From NCBI GenBank assembly GCA_025766275.1, contig JAFKAC010000128.1, positions 1 through 64,000 on the forward strand: a DNA stretch of 64,000 nt. The letters are read 5' to 3'. The stretch is from Lactarius indigo. Taxonomy: Eukaryota > Basidiomycota > Agaricomycetes > Russulales > Russulaceae. The translations under genes were made by a program, and so were the position numbers. This document shows positions 52,590 to 62,783 of the stretch, one piece after another; positions within the stretch are counted from its first letter, which is position 1; every line of letters begins with the position of its first letter. The notes under the pieces are model-generated. The model saw only the letters and a list, made by a program, of their open reading frames with translations, ran no database searches and was not told the DNA's origin.

Positions 52590-52884
52590 ATGATATTCAA
52601 GCTCGCAAGCTCGCTCTTGCGCGCGCTCCCCAAGGCGGTGTGGAGGGGCCTGAGTTGGGCCATTGGACCGCTTGTAGTCAAGGTAAGTACCTCTTTTTGC
52701 GCTATCAAGGCGGCTGACTTACCTTTTCCAGACCAGAGACATGGGATGGCACATCAGGATGGACCTGAACGTACATCTCTATGTCGCGAATGGATCGGGC
52801 GAGGTAATCGATCGGTCGTTTGTACCGATTCGATTCGAGTTCCCGGGAGGGGAGGCTGTCCCTAGCGGCGTGGAGCAGGTGTGA
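52590..52884 (+). CDS. Small two-exon hypothetical protein (81 aa)
   Basis: Exon 1 52590-52682 (MIFKLASSLLRALPKAVWRG...), intron 52683-52731 (gtaagt...ttccag), exon 2 52732-52884 (TRDMGWHIRMDLNVHLYVANGSGEVIDRSFVPIRFEFPGG..., TGA). Splice sites are strong and the frame is conserved across the junction. The N-terminal half is amphipathic to hydrophobic, and the C-terminal half is predicted beta-strand. No homologue is recognised. The second exon also looks like coding sequence by composition. Confidence 0.5.
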
Positions 52885-53486
52885 AGGGAGCTAGAAAGAT
52901 GGCTAGAGCGTCTTGTATATAAAACAATGATCTTACCAAGTCATTCGAGTTTGCCGATTTTCGACGAGAACTCAGTGTTCGCTGCGCGAGCACTTTCCTT
53001 GGCAGTTGTCTCCCTTTCTTCAAACACTGTCTTCCACGACGGTGCCAACGGTGACAATTCTGCGCTCGCTGCGAGCGCCACCGAGCACTCCTTGAACCGA
53101 CAACACCTCGTGCACTTGGGTAAGTGAGCCAAGCGATCAAGCGAGACTTACGAGGGATAGAGTAGATCAAAGCCACAATTCCGCATTCGCTACTGTCTGC
53201 ACTTTCGCGGCGGTTACACCGATATCATCTCGCACGCTTGGGGGAGGAGTGGATGAAGCGAAATCTCCGACCAATTCAATAAATACACCGCTACAATTCT
53301 GAGCTCACCGCGAACAAAACATGTATATGGTCCGACATCTTTGCTACCTTATGCGAACGTGGCTCGACGTAAGCATCACATGATATCTTGACATAAGTGC
53401 CTATCAACGACTACATCACAATAATTTGTCACTAAAAAAAAACAAAAAAAATAAGTGTCAGTGGGAACGACAGAAAAACTCGTTTA

Positions 53487-54226
53487 CTATGATGTCATTA
53501 CCGGCACCGCTTCGTCCTCCTCCGAAGTGGCCGTGTCTTCAAAAGTCTGATCCCGTGAGTCAACTGCATCGCCAACCTGCCAATGCGCGTCAAGTGACGT
53601 GCATTGTGCAAAAGAGGTTAATACTGACCTCCGAAGACATAATGGAGGCGGCTACGTGATCTGGTATATCAGGGATGGAGACGCCAACTTGATCCATATA
53701 ATAGTGCAGGTTGCCAACTGCACGGGTGGTAGTTGCTATATTATTCTCTACATCGACCATCCGCTCTCTGAGTGCTTGAAGGGATATTTCATGCTCCAAA
53801 ATCTTCTGAGAGATCAAGCGTTTCTCAAGGTGCAGAGAACTACGCTGCAATTGGGTAAGGTGGAAGGAGCGACGAAGGTTCCGACTAGACTCTCTCGCAG
53901 AAACACGTAATTCGGGCTTCTAGAGCAAAAAATATGAATATCTATACAGGCTATTCCTGAAGGCTTACCAAAGTCGTATCTTCGTTGTTGTACTCAGGGT
54001 GCAATGATAATACAGAGCTATTGTGAAATGCGGGAGGAGGACGGCAGCGACGAGATGTGTCAGTGTCCTGAGACTCCTCAGGGTGGATATGCCGCTTTGG
54101 GGTAGTTGTAGCCTTCAGCGGGGATGTGTACGCTGATGACGGTGGCGAGAGAGCCGGGGATGAAGGGAAATGGTCCGAGTCTGAGTATATCAAAATGGAT
54201 GTGGTAGGCCTAAGGGTGAAAGACAA
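53487..54226 (-). CDS. Hypothetical coiled-coil protein
   Basis: ATG at 54226 (MSFTLRPTTSILIYSDSDHFPSSPALSPPSSAY...), an intron near 53920-53968, a second exon with a long coiled coil (LQRSSLHLEKRLISQKILEHEISLQALRERMVDVENNIATTTRAVGNLHYYMDQVG), and a short last exon (QTFEDTATSEEDEAVPVMTS) ending at TAG 53487-53489. The Ser/Pro-rich head, basic patch and coiled coil suggest a structural or nuclear protein. Not recognised. It parallels the coiled-coil protein at 40.2-40.8 kb in layout but not obviously in sequence. Confidence 0.55.
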
Positions 54227-54422
54227 TTATAAGAAGTCTCACGACTTGTTTGTTGATCACTCGATTTTCTCATCAGCAAATAAAAAAAGGTTGACAAGTG
54301 GTTATAACCGCTTATAATCGCCGTAAGCGGTGTGAGCAGGGGATTACAAATCGCCGAAAGCGATTGTGATCGTTCGATGGTTTTGAAATCGATTGGCAAT
54401 TATGCCCATGAATGGTAATCGC

Positions 54423-55133
54423 TAAGGGCCTGTCCGGCAAACGCTTTCTCGCGCGAGACATGGGCCAAACCATAAACAATGTTTTAATTAATTGAGAATG
54501 AGAATGCGACGCGTTCGGCAAACCTTGTGTCACGAGAGACTGAGAAACAAGAATGCGATTCTCCTTGCCAACCAGAAAAAGAGGTCTGACCTCTTTTTCC
54601 TTTGACTTTCTCTGTGTTGAGAGTGACTGTGACCACCCGTGTTACAATATATGCTCCACACGTCGGCACTCATAAGGCGCACACGCATATAACAGTAATT
54701 AGAGGACTTCCATTTCAATATTCAGCAATAATCATATCTACGCCGTACTAAGTGAGAGCAAGGGTATAAATATTGTTACCACTGCCTTGCTGCTGGTACT
54801 GTAGTGGCCTCCATAGTTGTTATTTGCAGCTTGCCTCGTGGCAGGACTTGCATGCCATATGGTAAGTGGTGAGGGGATGAGCCCGATGGCGGCTCTGATT
54901 CTCGCGCTTGCCACTCAATTTGGTAGGTGTGCTCAGGATCTTGATGTAACGATGTCACGCTTTGTCATGTAACGAGACGATTCAAAACAATGTTTTTATT
55001 TTTGTATGTCAATGTGTTCGGAGGTCCTGGATAATTAAAACAATGTTTTGCCGCAGCCTCTGTTTCCCAGGTGGGAAACAGAGGGTCCATTGAAACATTG
55101 TTTCAGGGCCCAGCCGCGCCGGACAGGCCCTTA
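54423..55133. mobile_element. Non-autonomous DNA transposon (MITE) with 16-bp TIRs
   Basis: The ends taagggcctgtccggc (54423-54438) and gccggacaggccctta (55118-55133) are perfect inverted repeats. The 711-bp interior has no transposase frame, but the motif acaatgttt recurs near both ends (54477, 55000, 55038), like subterminal binding sites, and there is a near-perfect palindrome ctgtttccca...tgggaaacag (about 55061-55083). GGGCC-type ends fit the hAT or PIF/Harbinger-like range. No clear target duplication was identified. Confidence 0.8.
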
Positions 55134-57060
55134 TCTTTTTGTTCTTGCTCTATCTTAATTACTGTTTAATGACCTTGCTTGTCAAGGTCGTCTAACGTCT
55201 CATCTCATATTTCACAATACTATTAAGGGTACATGATAAACTGGATTTGGACGGATTTGAACTTGCGGTCTCAACATGAGTGCTGACATAACAATTTGAG
55301 ATCGCGACAAATATTACTGCTACACCAAAAGGTCATTAGCACTGTAGAGAACAGCATGATACTTAAATAGCAGGGCCTGTTTCACACTCACTCTTGCATA
55401 ACGTTCCTATGGAGTTGATGTGGCCAGCTGCACTGTACGGAGACGAGTCCGTGTGAGTTCGAAGCGGAGCGGATTCCACGCAGGGGTTAAGGGGGAGGTA
55501 AGCGAGGGAAAGAAGAGCCCGGAGCGAAGTTGGGGTGCCGACGGGGACAAGGACCGCGGGCGGGCGAGCGGGGAGGAGGGCGCAGACTCGTACGGGTCGC
55601 CGAGGTCGGAGAAGGAGGACCCGGTGGTGTGGAAGGGGGTGGGGCCTGTGTGCGTTGAGCTGATCGTGCCGTTCGGGGCGGGGCTGAATCAAGAGGCCAT
55701 ACGAAAAAAAAGGAAACGAGATACGATGACGCACAAAAATACCACCCCCTCCTGAGTCCGGCGACGGGCACGACGATCTGTGCATTCTCCAACGGCATCT
55801 TGAAGGTGGCTAAGGGAGCCGACGAGGTGGTTTGATGCGCGGCAGAGGACAACGAATCAGAGAGCGACAAGGCAGAGACGACGAGGCAGAGACGATGGAT
55901 TAGGGCTAGGTATTAGCGTATGAAGGTGGTCGAAATCCAAGTCGAAATCACTTAGCGGCGACGACTTGACTTGGGATCTAGGTGGCTGCGGTGGCGAAGG
56001 ATTCGGTGAGTGAGCACGGCCGAAACAGGCAGAAGTAGTCAATTTCGGGCCCAGAGCCCGAGCTAGCCTTACAACGCGAAGAGTTTTGAATCCAATTGAG
56101 AAAAAGACAATCGCAGGAGAGGACTGGGTGTGTCATCACGGGTAAGTGAACCTGTGCCACGGTCCGGAGTGCGGGTTTTGCCGGCTCATGGAATTGTATG
56201 TGCGCACAAGTGTGTGCATATCAAGGCGCATATAACCCAGCCACGAGCCATCCAGAAATTGCATGCAATTATAACTTGGGCATGAGAGTTATCCAGAAAT
56301 GATATGCGCATATCATGCAGCCACAAGAGCCATCCAAAAATTGTATGTACTTACAACTCGGCCATGAGACTTTCACAGGAATTACAAGTGCTTACAGCTG
56401 GGCTGCGTGTGACCATGAGAATCATAAGCACTTATATGCTGCATATAATAGTCCATTCGGAATCACGACCCAGCACAAGCAATTGTTATTTCAAGATAAG
56501 TCCGAATCCGATTATAATCTCCGTAAATTTCGTCGCAAGAAAGGGTAAGTCTACGGCGACCTGGCAGGCCCCGAGGTTCTCAAGTGTAGGACTAGGTTCG
56601 ACTATCGGGGGTGATGCCGGCGATGGTTTAGGTGGCGTTGTCATTTGACATGTCAAGTTGGACTCTGCACACTCGACCCGATGTGAGCTGGGGCAGAAAT
56701 TTATCACTCGTGGAAACAAATTCGGTTACGTTCTGCGTTATGTTATGCGTCGGGCTGATTGATGGGTCCGTGTCAGCAAGTACGTCTTTGACTCGATCGC
56801 CCACAAGTCGTACGTGCACGGTTGCATGAGCAGATTTCCGAGATGACTTGTGATTTTGGTGACATGAGTCTGTGAGTGCCAGTGTCGGGACACCTGTTCG
56901 TAGAATTCACCAGCATCGAGGAAATTTTTAGTGGTATACTTTGCTAAGCCACCCCCGATGGGAGGCTCTCCCGAGTAGCCCCAACGTCAGAGCAAAGTTG
57001 TGTGCTTTGGTGTCCAAGTTCGACAGAGTACATCGCGTCACGAAAGTGATCGTTGGAAAT
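55134..57060. other. No confident gene; degenerate repeats near 56.3 kb
   Basis: Frames of 60-140 codons in a GC-rich patch (55360-55900) overlap on both strands and lack motifs. A B-box-like agttcaaatcc on the minus strand near 55265 lacks a foldable tRNA. Diverged repeats (56238-56286 and 56318-56368: cagccac-agagccatcc...ggccatgag) lie about 80 bp apart. A small minus frame at 56486-56719 is likely fortuitous. Confidence 0.45.
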
Positions 57061-57067
57061 TCCAGAT

Positions 57068-57170
57068 TCCCCAAGCCAATAACCAAAACTGCAGGCTGGA
57101 AGCATGAGCACGAATCCGTGAACACGACGACCAGATGGGACAATTATCCCCTGCAGATGATTCATTGGCT
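57068..57170 (+). repeat. Dispersed repeat, copy B
   Basis: Matches 10377-10475 over about 90 bp, same strand, with a few substitutions (for example aacacgacg against aacatgacg). See copy A. Confidence 0.7.
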
Positions 57171-59070
57171 GGTGGTGGTATCTGGCAAACGATGTTGACG
57201 GCGAACATGTTGGCCGCCTCGGACGAAATTACTCTCGGCAGAACTCCATGGTGGGCGGCTCGGCTCGACGATTGCATATTTAAGTTGTCCGTCAGGGTCG
57301 GAGTGACCATGGTCGCCAATGGTCGGCGGTCCGTAGCTGGTCGATTTAGACCACATGGTCCGTGGCCGGTCGCTAGGGTCGGACCATTAGTAAATCAAAT
57401 ACAATTCTAGACGAATACAGCATGAATATTAATGAGTCCATACAGTATGTCCATTTCGGGCTGAATCCCAACAGCCCCCCTCAAACAGAGGGTAGGTCTC
57501 GGGTGAATAATATCTTTGGATGGGTGGCAGAAGGAACGTGATGGGTGCGTTAAAAAACCTTCTGGTAGAAGGAAAAAGCTACCATCGATTAGTGTGTTTT
57601 CAGTTCATTATCTACCGTTTTTGCGAATTGTTCACGCCCTTACATTTCCATTTTCAGCGTGTTAGCCTTTGGCTCGGGAAGCTCGCCTTTGGCTCTGGCT
57701 CGGGGCTCGGGGCTGTGCCTTATTATGCTATAATAACATCTCGCTTCCCTTCGCGCTGCACGGACTTATTATTTAGGACCATTCTTCACCTTTTCCTCCA
57801 TTCTTGCCGCAGACACGCTACCTCTTTGAGGTGCCTCGTCAGGCTCGTGTCACGCATCTCTTCAGATGCTTCTCCCGTTTCTCCGCTGCGCATTCGGAGA
57901 TCTTTTTGGGATTTATGGTGGAAGAAATGGTATGTTATCTCCGACTTATTTGAGCTGTCACAGCGGTGTCGCTTATGTCGTTGGCTTGCCCTGTGGGTTT
58001 ACCTTTCGACCTTTGCGCCGATGGCTGCGCGCTGATACCCTAAACCGTCGCTAAACGCAAGAACGACCGGTAAAGGAGTGATATTGGGTTCGAGAAGTCA
58101 GGGAATATAGGACCGATAATCCGGCCGATGGCGACTTTAACCGAAGGCGCACCGACGCGGGACCGAACGAGCCGAAGCCGACCGAGGCGAGAGCGATGTA
58201 GTCTTAACGCGACGCGGGGCTGCGAATAGCTGAGGTATAGCCGAATACGCACACACGGGTGCTTCGCGAAATCAAAATAGAATAGAGGTCGTAGATAATC
58301 GAATAGTAGGATATGAGCGTATGAATAGAATGAAGTCGCTATGGGCTCCCCGAAGGTTGCTGTTCTTGTACCTGTGGTATAGAGCTATTTATGTGCTGCC
58401 GCTCGCCGACCGAATCCGCACCTCGCCGCTTTTCCCTTGCTGAATGTCCATCTTACTCTCCTGCCTTAAACCCACGCCGGTCTGATCCACTCTTCTCTGG
58501 GGTGTCGCCTTACCAACCCTAGGTGCTGCTTTGCCTATTCGCGCCATGGCCGCGCCTGTGATTCTGCTCGGCCGCTCCGGTATGTCGCTATTCGCCATGT
58601 CGGCCCTGATCGGTTTCTGGGGCTTTCACATGTTTCGCGCTAATATAGGCACCGTCCCGTACCCCGCGCTGGGGCCGCACCCGTGATTGCAGCAGTAGGC
58701 TACCGTTCGCATATGCGGCTAGAATATTCGGACGTCTCGGCCCATCACCACGGGCCGCTCTTCCCGCCGCCGAGAGTGACCGATCGCAGTACTCTAGACG
58801 GGCCGGTTGGGCCGGTCTGCCGCATATTGTCGTATTAGCTTAGATCTGCGAAAATTAACGCTTAGCGGCGCGCCGGGTGTATCATTTCGTTTCCCCTCTT
58901 GGCTGAGCTTCTGACTGTCCTCAGTCAGTCGGCGCAATAGCATCGCGTGGTAGAAGTCGTCGGGCGGTGCCGGTAGCGTGAGAACGGTCCGCGAGTCCGC
59001 CATACGTTGTCGCCGATATTGTTATCGTCGTCCTTTCGCCGTTTTTCTTCCTTGAGTCGATTCTTCTAAC
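57171..59070. other. No recognised gene; start of a CpG-rich block
   Basis: About 1.9 kb with no family motif. Open frames (57520-58035 plus and others) are not convincing. From about 57.7 kb base composition shifts to GC/CpG-rich and stays so to 64 kb, the same block as the gypsy pol and the three paralogues. If this is the retroelement's 3' flank, its LTR should lie here, but no TG...CA pair could be tested. Confidence 0.4.
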
Positions 59071-60572
59071 ATGTCGCAAAAATCCCGTGTTTTCTCGTTC
59101 GCTAAGTTGTCGCTCTTGCGTCTTCGCCCCGAGTTTGAGAGGACCGATTTGGATGCCGCGTCGGCCGATGAGCTCGCGCAGACCTTTTCGTCGGCTCTGG
59201 TGAGTACTTGTCGGCTTCGATCCGTGCTGATCGTGGTTGATCGGGTTGACAGGAACTTGTCGTTTCGTCGGCGATTGAGGCCGGCATAGACGTTGGCGTC
59301 GATCAGGAGGTGGACGCTCTTGTTGGCGCTGCACGCAGCTGCCTGCTTCCGTTCGCTTCGGCGGCTTGGCTTGAACATTCGCCTCGTCTTGTCGCTGGGA
59401 GCGAGGAGCGGCTGGGCTCCTTGTTGGCGCCGTCGGTTCCGCCTGGGTCGGCCGATATACCCGGTGACTATGCGCGGCTCGCCGAGTACCGCTGACAGGT
59501 GGAGGCTGGTACGTTGTCTCGCGCCGAGTTCGAGGCCCACCGTGCGGCCATTCTCGCGGCCGACACCAGGCCCGACCTGCCGCCGTCGCTGCCGGTTCCA
59601 TCGCCGCTCTTGCGGTCGTCCGCGCGCCCACTCGGCCCTTCACCCGTCGGCGGTTCTCCCGCCTTCGGCTTATCAGAACTCTTTTTGCAGAGTTCCATCC
59701 AATCCCCCGCTCTTCGTGCGGCTGGGGCGGCGCCTTCCCCGTCTGGTGCCGCCGCCGCGCTTTCCGAGGAGCCCGCGGTCGCTTCCGGGTCGGGGACCGG
59801 TCGCGGCGTTAAGCGCGGTCGTACGCCCGAGCTGATGGATGTCACGTTGATCGCTGGGTGGCGGCGGGTGCGTCTCGGTTGTCTTCTCTTGAGTGTTGGC
59901 TAACCTGTCTTCTAGTGCGTGACTTGCATCAAGAGCAAGGTGAAATGCGCGCCCGTTGTCGGTAGTTCGCCGCCGTATCCGTGCTGGCGGTGCGTTCACG
60001 GGGATCGCGCGTGTGTTCGGGCGCCGCTTCTGCGCCGTCGCCGCCGTCGGGCAGGCGCCGCCGCGCCTCCCCGTGTTCCCTCTCCCGGTGTCGCTCCGCC
60101 CGGTGTCGCTTCGCCCGGTGTCGCTCCGCCCGGTCCCGCGCCGTCTGGCAGTGCTCGCGCCGGCTCGTTCTCTGGCAACGCTCGCGCCGGCGCCTTTTTC
60201 GGTCCCCCAGAGGACTGTTCGGGCGTCGAGCTTGCCGCGACGATCGTGTTTTATCGTGCTGAGCTTGCTCGCGCGATGGCTTCTCGTACGTTGATCGACG
60301 AGAATATCATTTTCCTTCGCTTCCAGTTGGCCAGCTATCTTGGTATGATGGTTGAGCCCGGCACTTCTCTCGGGCAGCCGCCGCCGAAGCGGCCGCGAAC
60401 GCGCGCTTCGTCGAAGGGTAAGGAGCGAGCGATCGACGTTGACGCGCTCTCGGGTGATGATGCCGAAGCGGCTGACGAGGATGAAATTGAAGACGGGACC
60501 GAATACGAGTACGAGGAGGAAGATGCCGAAATGGACTGGGCGGGCATTTCTGGGGATCTCGGCGCCGAGTAA
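59071..60572 (+). CDS. Paralogous cluster protein A, with Zn2Cys6-like motif
   Basis: Three exons (59071-59199, 59253-59867, 59916-60572), about 466 codons. The N-terminal part carries the cluster's shared domain (LPFASAAWLEHSPRLV...YARLAEYR...LSRAEFEAHRAAIL). A Ser/Pro/Ala-rich linker follows. Exon 3 opens with CVTCIKSKVKC...CWRCVHGDRAC, i.e. C-x2-C-x6-C-linker-C-x2-C-x6-C, the pattern of fungal Gal4-type zinc clusters but with a longer linker. Then come a low-complexity Ala/Pro/Gly repeat, an NLS-like PPKRPRTRASSKGKER, and an acidic tail (EYEYEEEDAEMDW). An in-frame TGA (59493-59495, followed by CAG) breaks exon 2: nonsense mutation, missed intron, or readthrough. It could be a DNA- or RNA-binding Gag-like or transcription-factor-like protein. 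Confidence 0.6.
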
Positions 60573-60811
60573 GCCGCGGTCGCCCGATGTACCTTTGTAG
60601 AACATTTGTAAATAGACTTTCCGTGTTGCCCTGTGCCTGGGAATGTATCCATCTTGCCACGTTTCGTTGAAATGAGTTAGCGCCGATTGCCTTGCGCTTT
60701 TTCTTGCGCTTTCCCCCCCTGAAAAAATTAATTTGGCTGTCCTCAGCCGCCGCGTCGGGCCGGCATCTCGGCGCCAGCAATACTTTTGTCGCGCTTGCGG
60801 TGTGAGTAGGG

Positions 60812-61472
60812 ATGGAACGTTTTCTCCCTTTGCGCTCGATGCCCGCTCCTTCGAATAACTCTAGCCTGGTGGACTCGAGCGATGGCGAAAACCGTCGCGC
60901 GTATGTGCGTGCGATTGCGCAGCTGGCCGTGCTTTCCGAGCGGTGGTTCGGTCTTCAGCGCCGCCCCGCGGATGTTGCCGACTTCCTTCGAGATTTCTAT
61001 CGCGCTTGGGTACGACGCTTCTTTTCGCTTGTCTTCGCTAGACGCCTAACTTCTCCAGGAATATGCCGAGCGCATGGCCGCCCGTGCTGGTGTTCATAGC
61101 CTCGCCGAGTCCGCTCGGGAGCTTCGGACCATCATCGAGGAAGCTGCCGCGCCTCATGCCGAGCTGGAATGGCTTCTATTATTCCCTGGCGTTTTCGAGG
61201 AGCACCAGCCGCGGCTCATTCGGTATGCCGTCGTATTCAGCCGTGCTCAGTCCGCCGTTATCGCGAACGTTATCCATGGACCGGGGGTATCTGCGCTTCG
61301 GGACCCGTACGTCTTAGCCGTTGCCGAGTTTCGGGACCTTCTCGCTGCGGGCGTTATCAGTTTCGACGAGTATCAGTGGCAGGAGGAGCGGCTCGGTCGG
61401 GCTAGTTTACTGGCCGAGACCGCGCGGCGAAGCTCTTCGGCGACCGAGGGGGTATCGCATGATGCGGAGTAG
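60812..61472 (+). CDS. Paralogous cluster protein B
   Basis: Two exons, 60812-61009 and 61059-61472 (203 aa). Exon 1: MERFLPLRSMPAPSNNSS...LAVLSERWFGLQRRPADVADFLRDFYRAW. Exon 2: EYAERMAARAG..., AAPHAELEWLLLFPGVFEEHQPRLIRYAVVFSRAQSAVIANV, and AEFRDLLAAGVISFDEYQWQEERL. Exon 2 aligns by eye with that of protein C and, more weakly, with the N-terminal half of protein A, so the three genes arose by duplication. The intron sits after a Trp codon in both B and C. Helical and soluble. No known domain is recognised; Gag capsid proteins are one possibility given the neighbouring gypsy integrase. Confidence 0.65.
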
Positions 61473-61638
61473 TGTTCCTTGTACCTGCCCGGCCTTTGTA
61501 ATTGGCGTACTACAACCTGTTATTAAATGGTGTCTCTTGCGTTGATCTTCGTCCATTGACATGTGAAAAGAGTCTGTAGCGAGTTGTCTCGCCTTAAAGC
61601 GGCGTGTTCGCTATGAGCCGGTCCCAACGTTCCCTGCC

Positions 61639-62425
61639 ATGGCTGATACTGGTCGTGACTCTGATGCCTACTTGCCCGAGGGTTTGCTCAAGGCTGCCTT
61701 CGATTCCGCTTTGACTAGTTTCTTTGTGTTTGGCGAAACTTGGTCGCAGTGTCCTCGCCAGGCGCCGCAGATCGCGTCGTGGCTACGCTTGTTCCAGGGG
61801 TCGTGGGTACGTCACTAAGTCTATGTGTTTTGTTCATTCCATGGTGATTGGGCACTTCTAGGATTATCTTCGGCTGATGGCGGATGCTGCTAACGATGGC
61901 GAGATGGGGGCCGACGCATATGCCTTGCGTTCGCTTGTTCGGACCGAGGCCGCACCATTTGCGGATGTTAATTGGCTGCTCGAGTTCCCCATGGTCACTG
62001 AGCACGTTCGAAGCCGAGTGTTGCTGTATACGGGGGTCTTATGTCGCACGCAGAGCGCTGCTCTTGAGGAGTGTCTCGCCGGAGCGCTGGTTAGCGAGCA
62101 GGTCCCGGATGTTTATGATCGTGCCGCTATCGAGTTTGAGTCGCTTCGGGCTGCCAGGGACATTTCGCGCGAGGACTATTATTGGTACCTCTCAAAGTTG
62201 CGATCTGACCGGCTGACGGTGATTTGCAAGCGAGGGTCGCTCCCGAAGATCATGAGTCTGGGCCGCTCGCCTCGCGGTATGCTTTGCCTATTTCTTTTTC
62301 GCCGCTTTATGCCTAATCGCTTCGCTGTAGAGTTGCACGTTGGTATTGGCGCCGAAGGTTATTTTGTTGCTGGCGCGGAAGACGGTGCAGAGGACGATGG
62401 TGGTGAGACTGGGGTAGGTGTCTAA
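61639..62425 (+). CDS. Paralogous cluster protein C
   Basis: Two exons, 61639-61806 and 61862-62425 (243 aa). Exon 1: MADTGRDSDAYLPEGLLKAAFDSALTSFFVF...LRLFQGSW, then intron gtacgt...ttctag. Exon 2: DYLRLMADAAND..., AAPFADVNWLLEFPMVTEHVRSRVLLYTGVLCRTQSAALEE, and AAIEFESLRAARDISREDYYWYLSKL, matching protein B motif by motif. The last 60 residues (ICKRGSLPKIMS...GAEDDGGETGVGV) are specific to C and end acidic. It is convergent with the gypsy integrase frame, whose stop lies about 360 bp downstream on the other strand. An AT-rich stretch between them (62695-62740) may hold both polyadenylation sites. Confidence 0.65.
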
Positions 62426-62783
62426 GGACTGTCGCGTTGGATCGTGAAGGAGCGGTGGCGCTGGTATACCCAGAATTTTGGTAGCGAGCTTGTAGCGGCC
62501 TCCTGCTGTACTGGAGAAGTTGTTTATCTCGGTGTGAGAGTCCCCGTGGGCGTTGGCTATTGCGGAAGTTCGGTGTTTTAGTTGGCCCGGTACTGCGGAA
62601 ACAGGCTTGTTAGGCCGGCATGTGTGTGCTCGGTGCGCTTGGGGTTCGGCCTCGTGTAGCGGGTATATCGCGTGTTATTTCGCTGTTCGCATAGGATTAA
62701 AAGCAATAATAAAGTAAGACTATAGAAAATTAAAGTCCAGAGATGGCTCTTTCGCAGCCCGTGTTTTCGCGCTTATGGAATGT

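Noticed and set aside
52862..53176. 104-codon minus-strand frame overlapping the small gene's 3' end
   Set aside because: Arg/Ser-rich antisense frame with no splice or motif support.
55240..55335. tRNA-like sequence on the minus strand (agttcaaatcc resembles a B box)
   Set aside because: Acceptor, anticodon and T stems do not pair, so no cloverleaf can be drawn. At most a tRNA-derived remnant.
57520..58035. 171-codon plus-strand frame
   Set aside because: No motif, Cys/Arg/Phe-rich composition, and no similarity to the three paralogues downstream.
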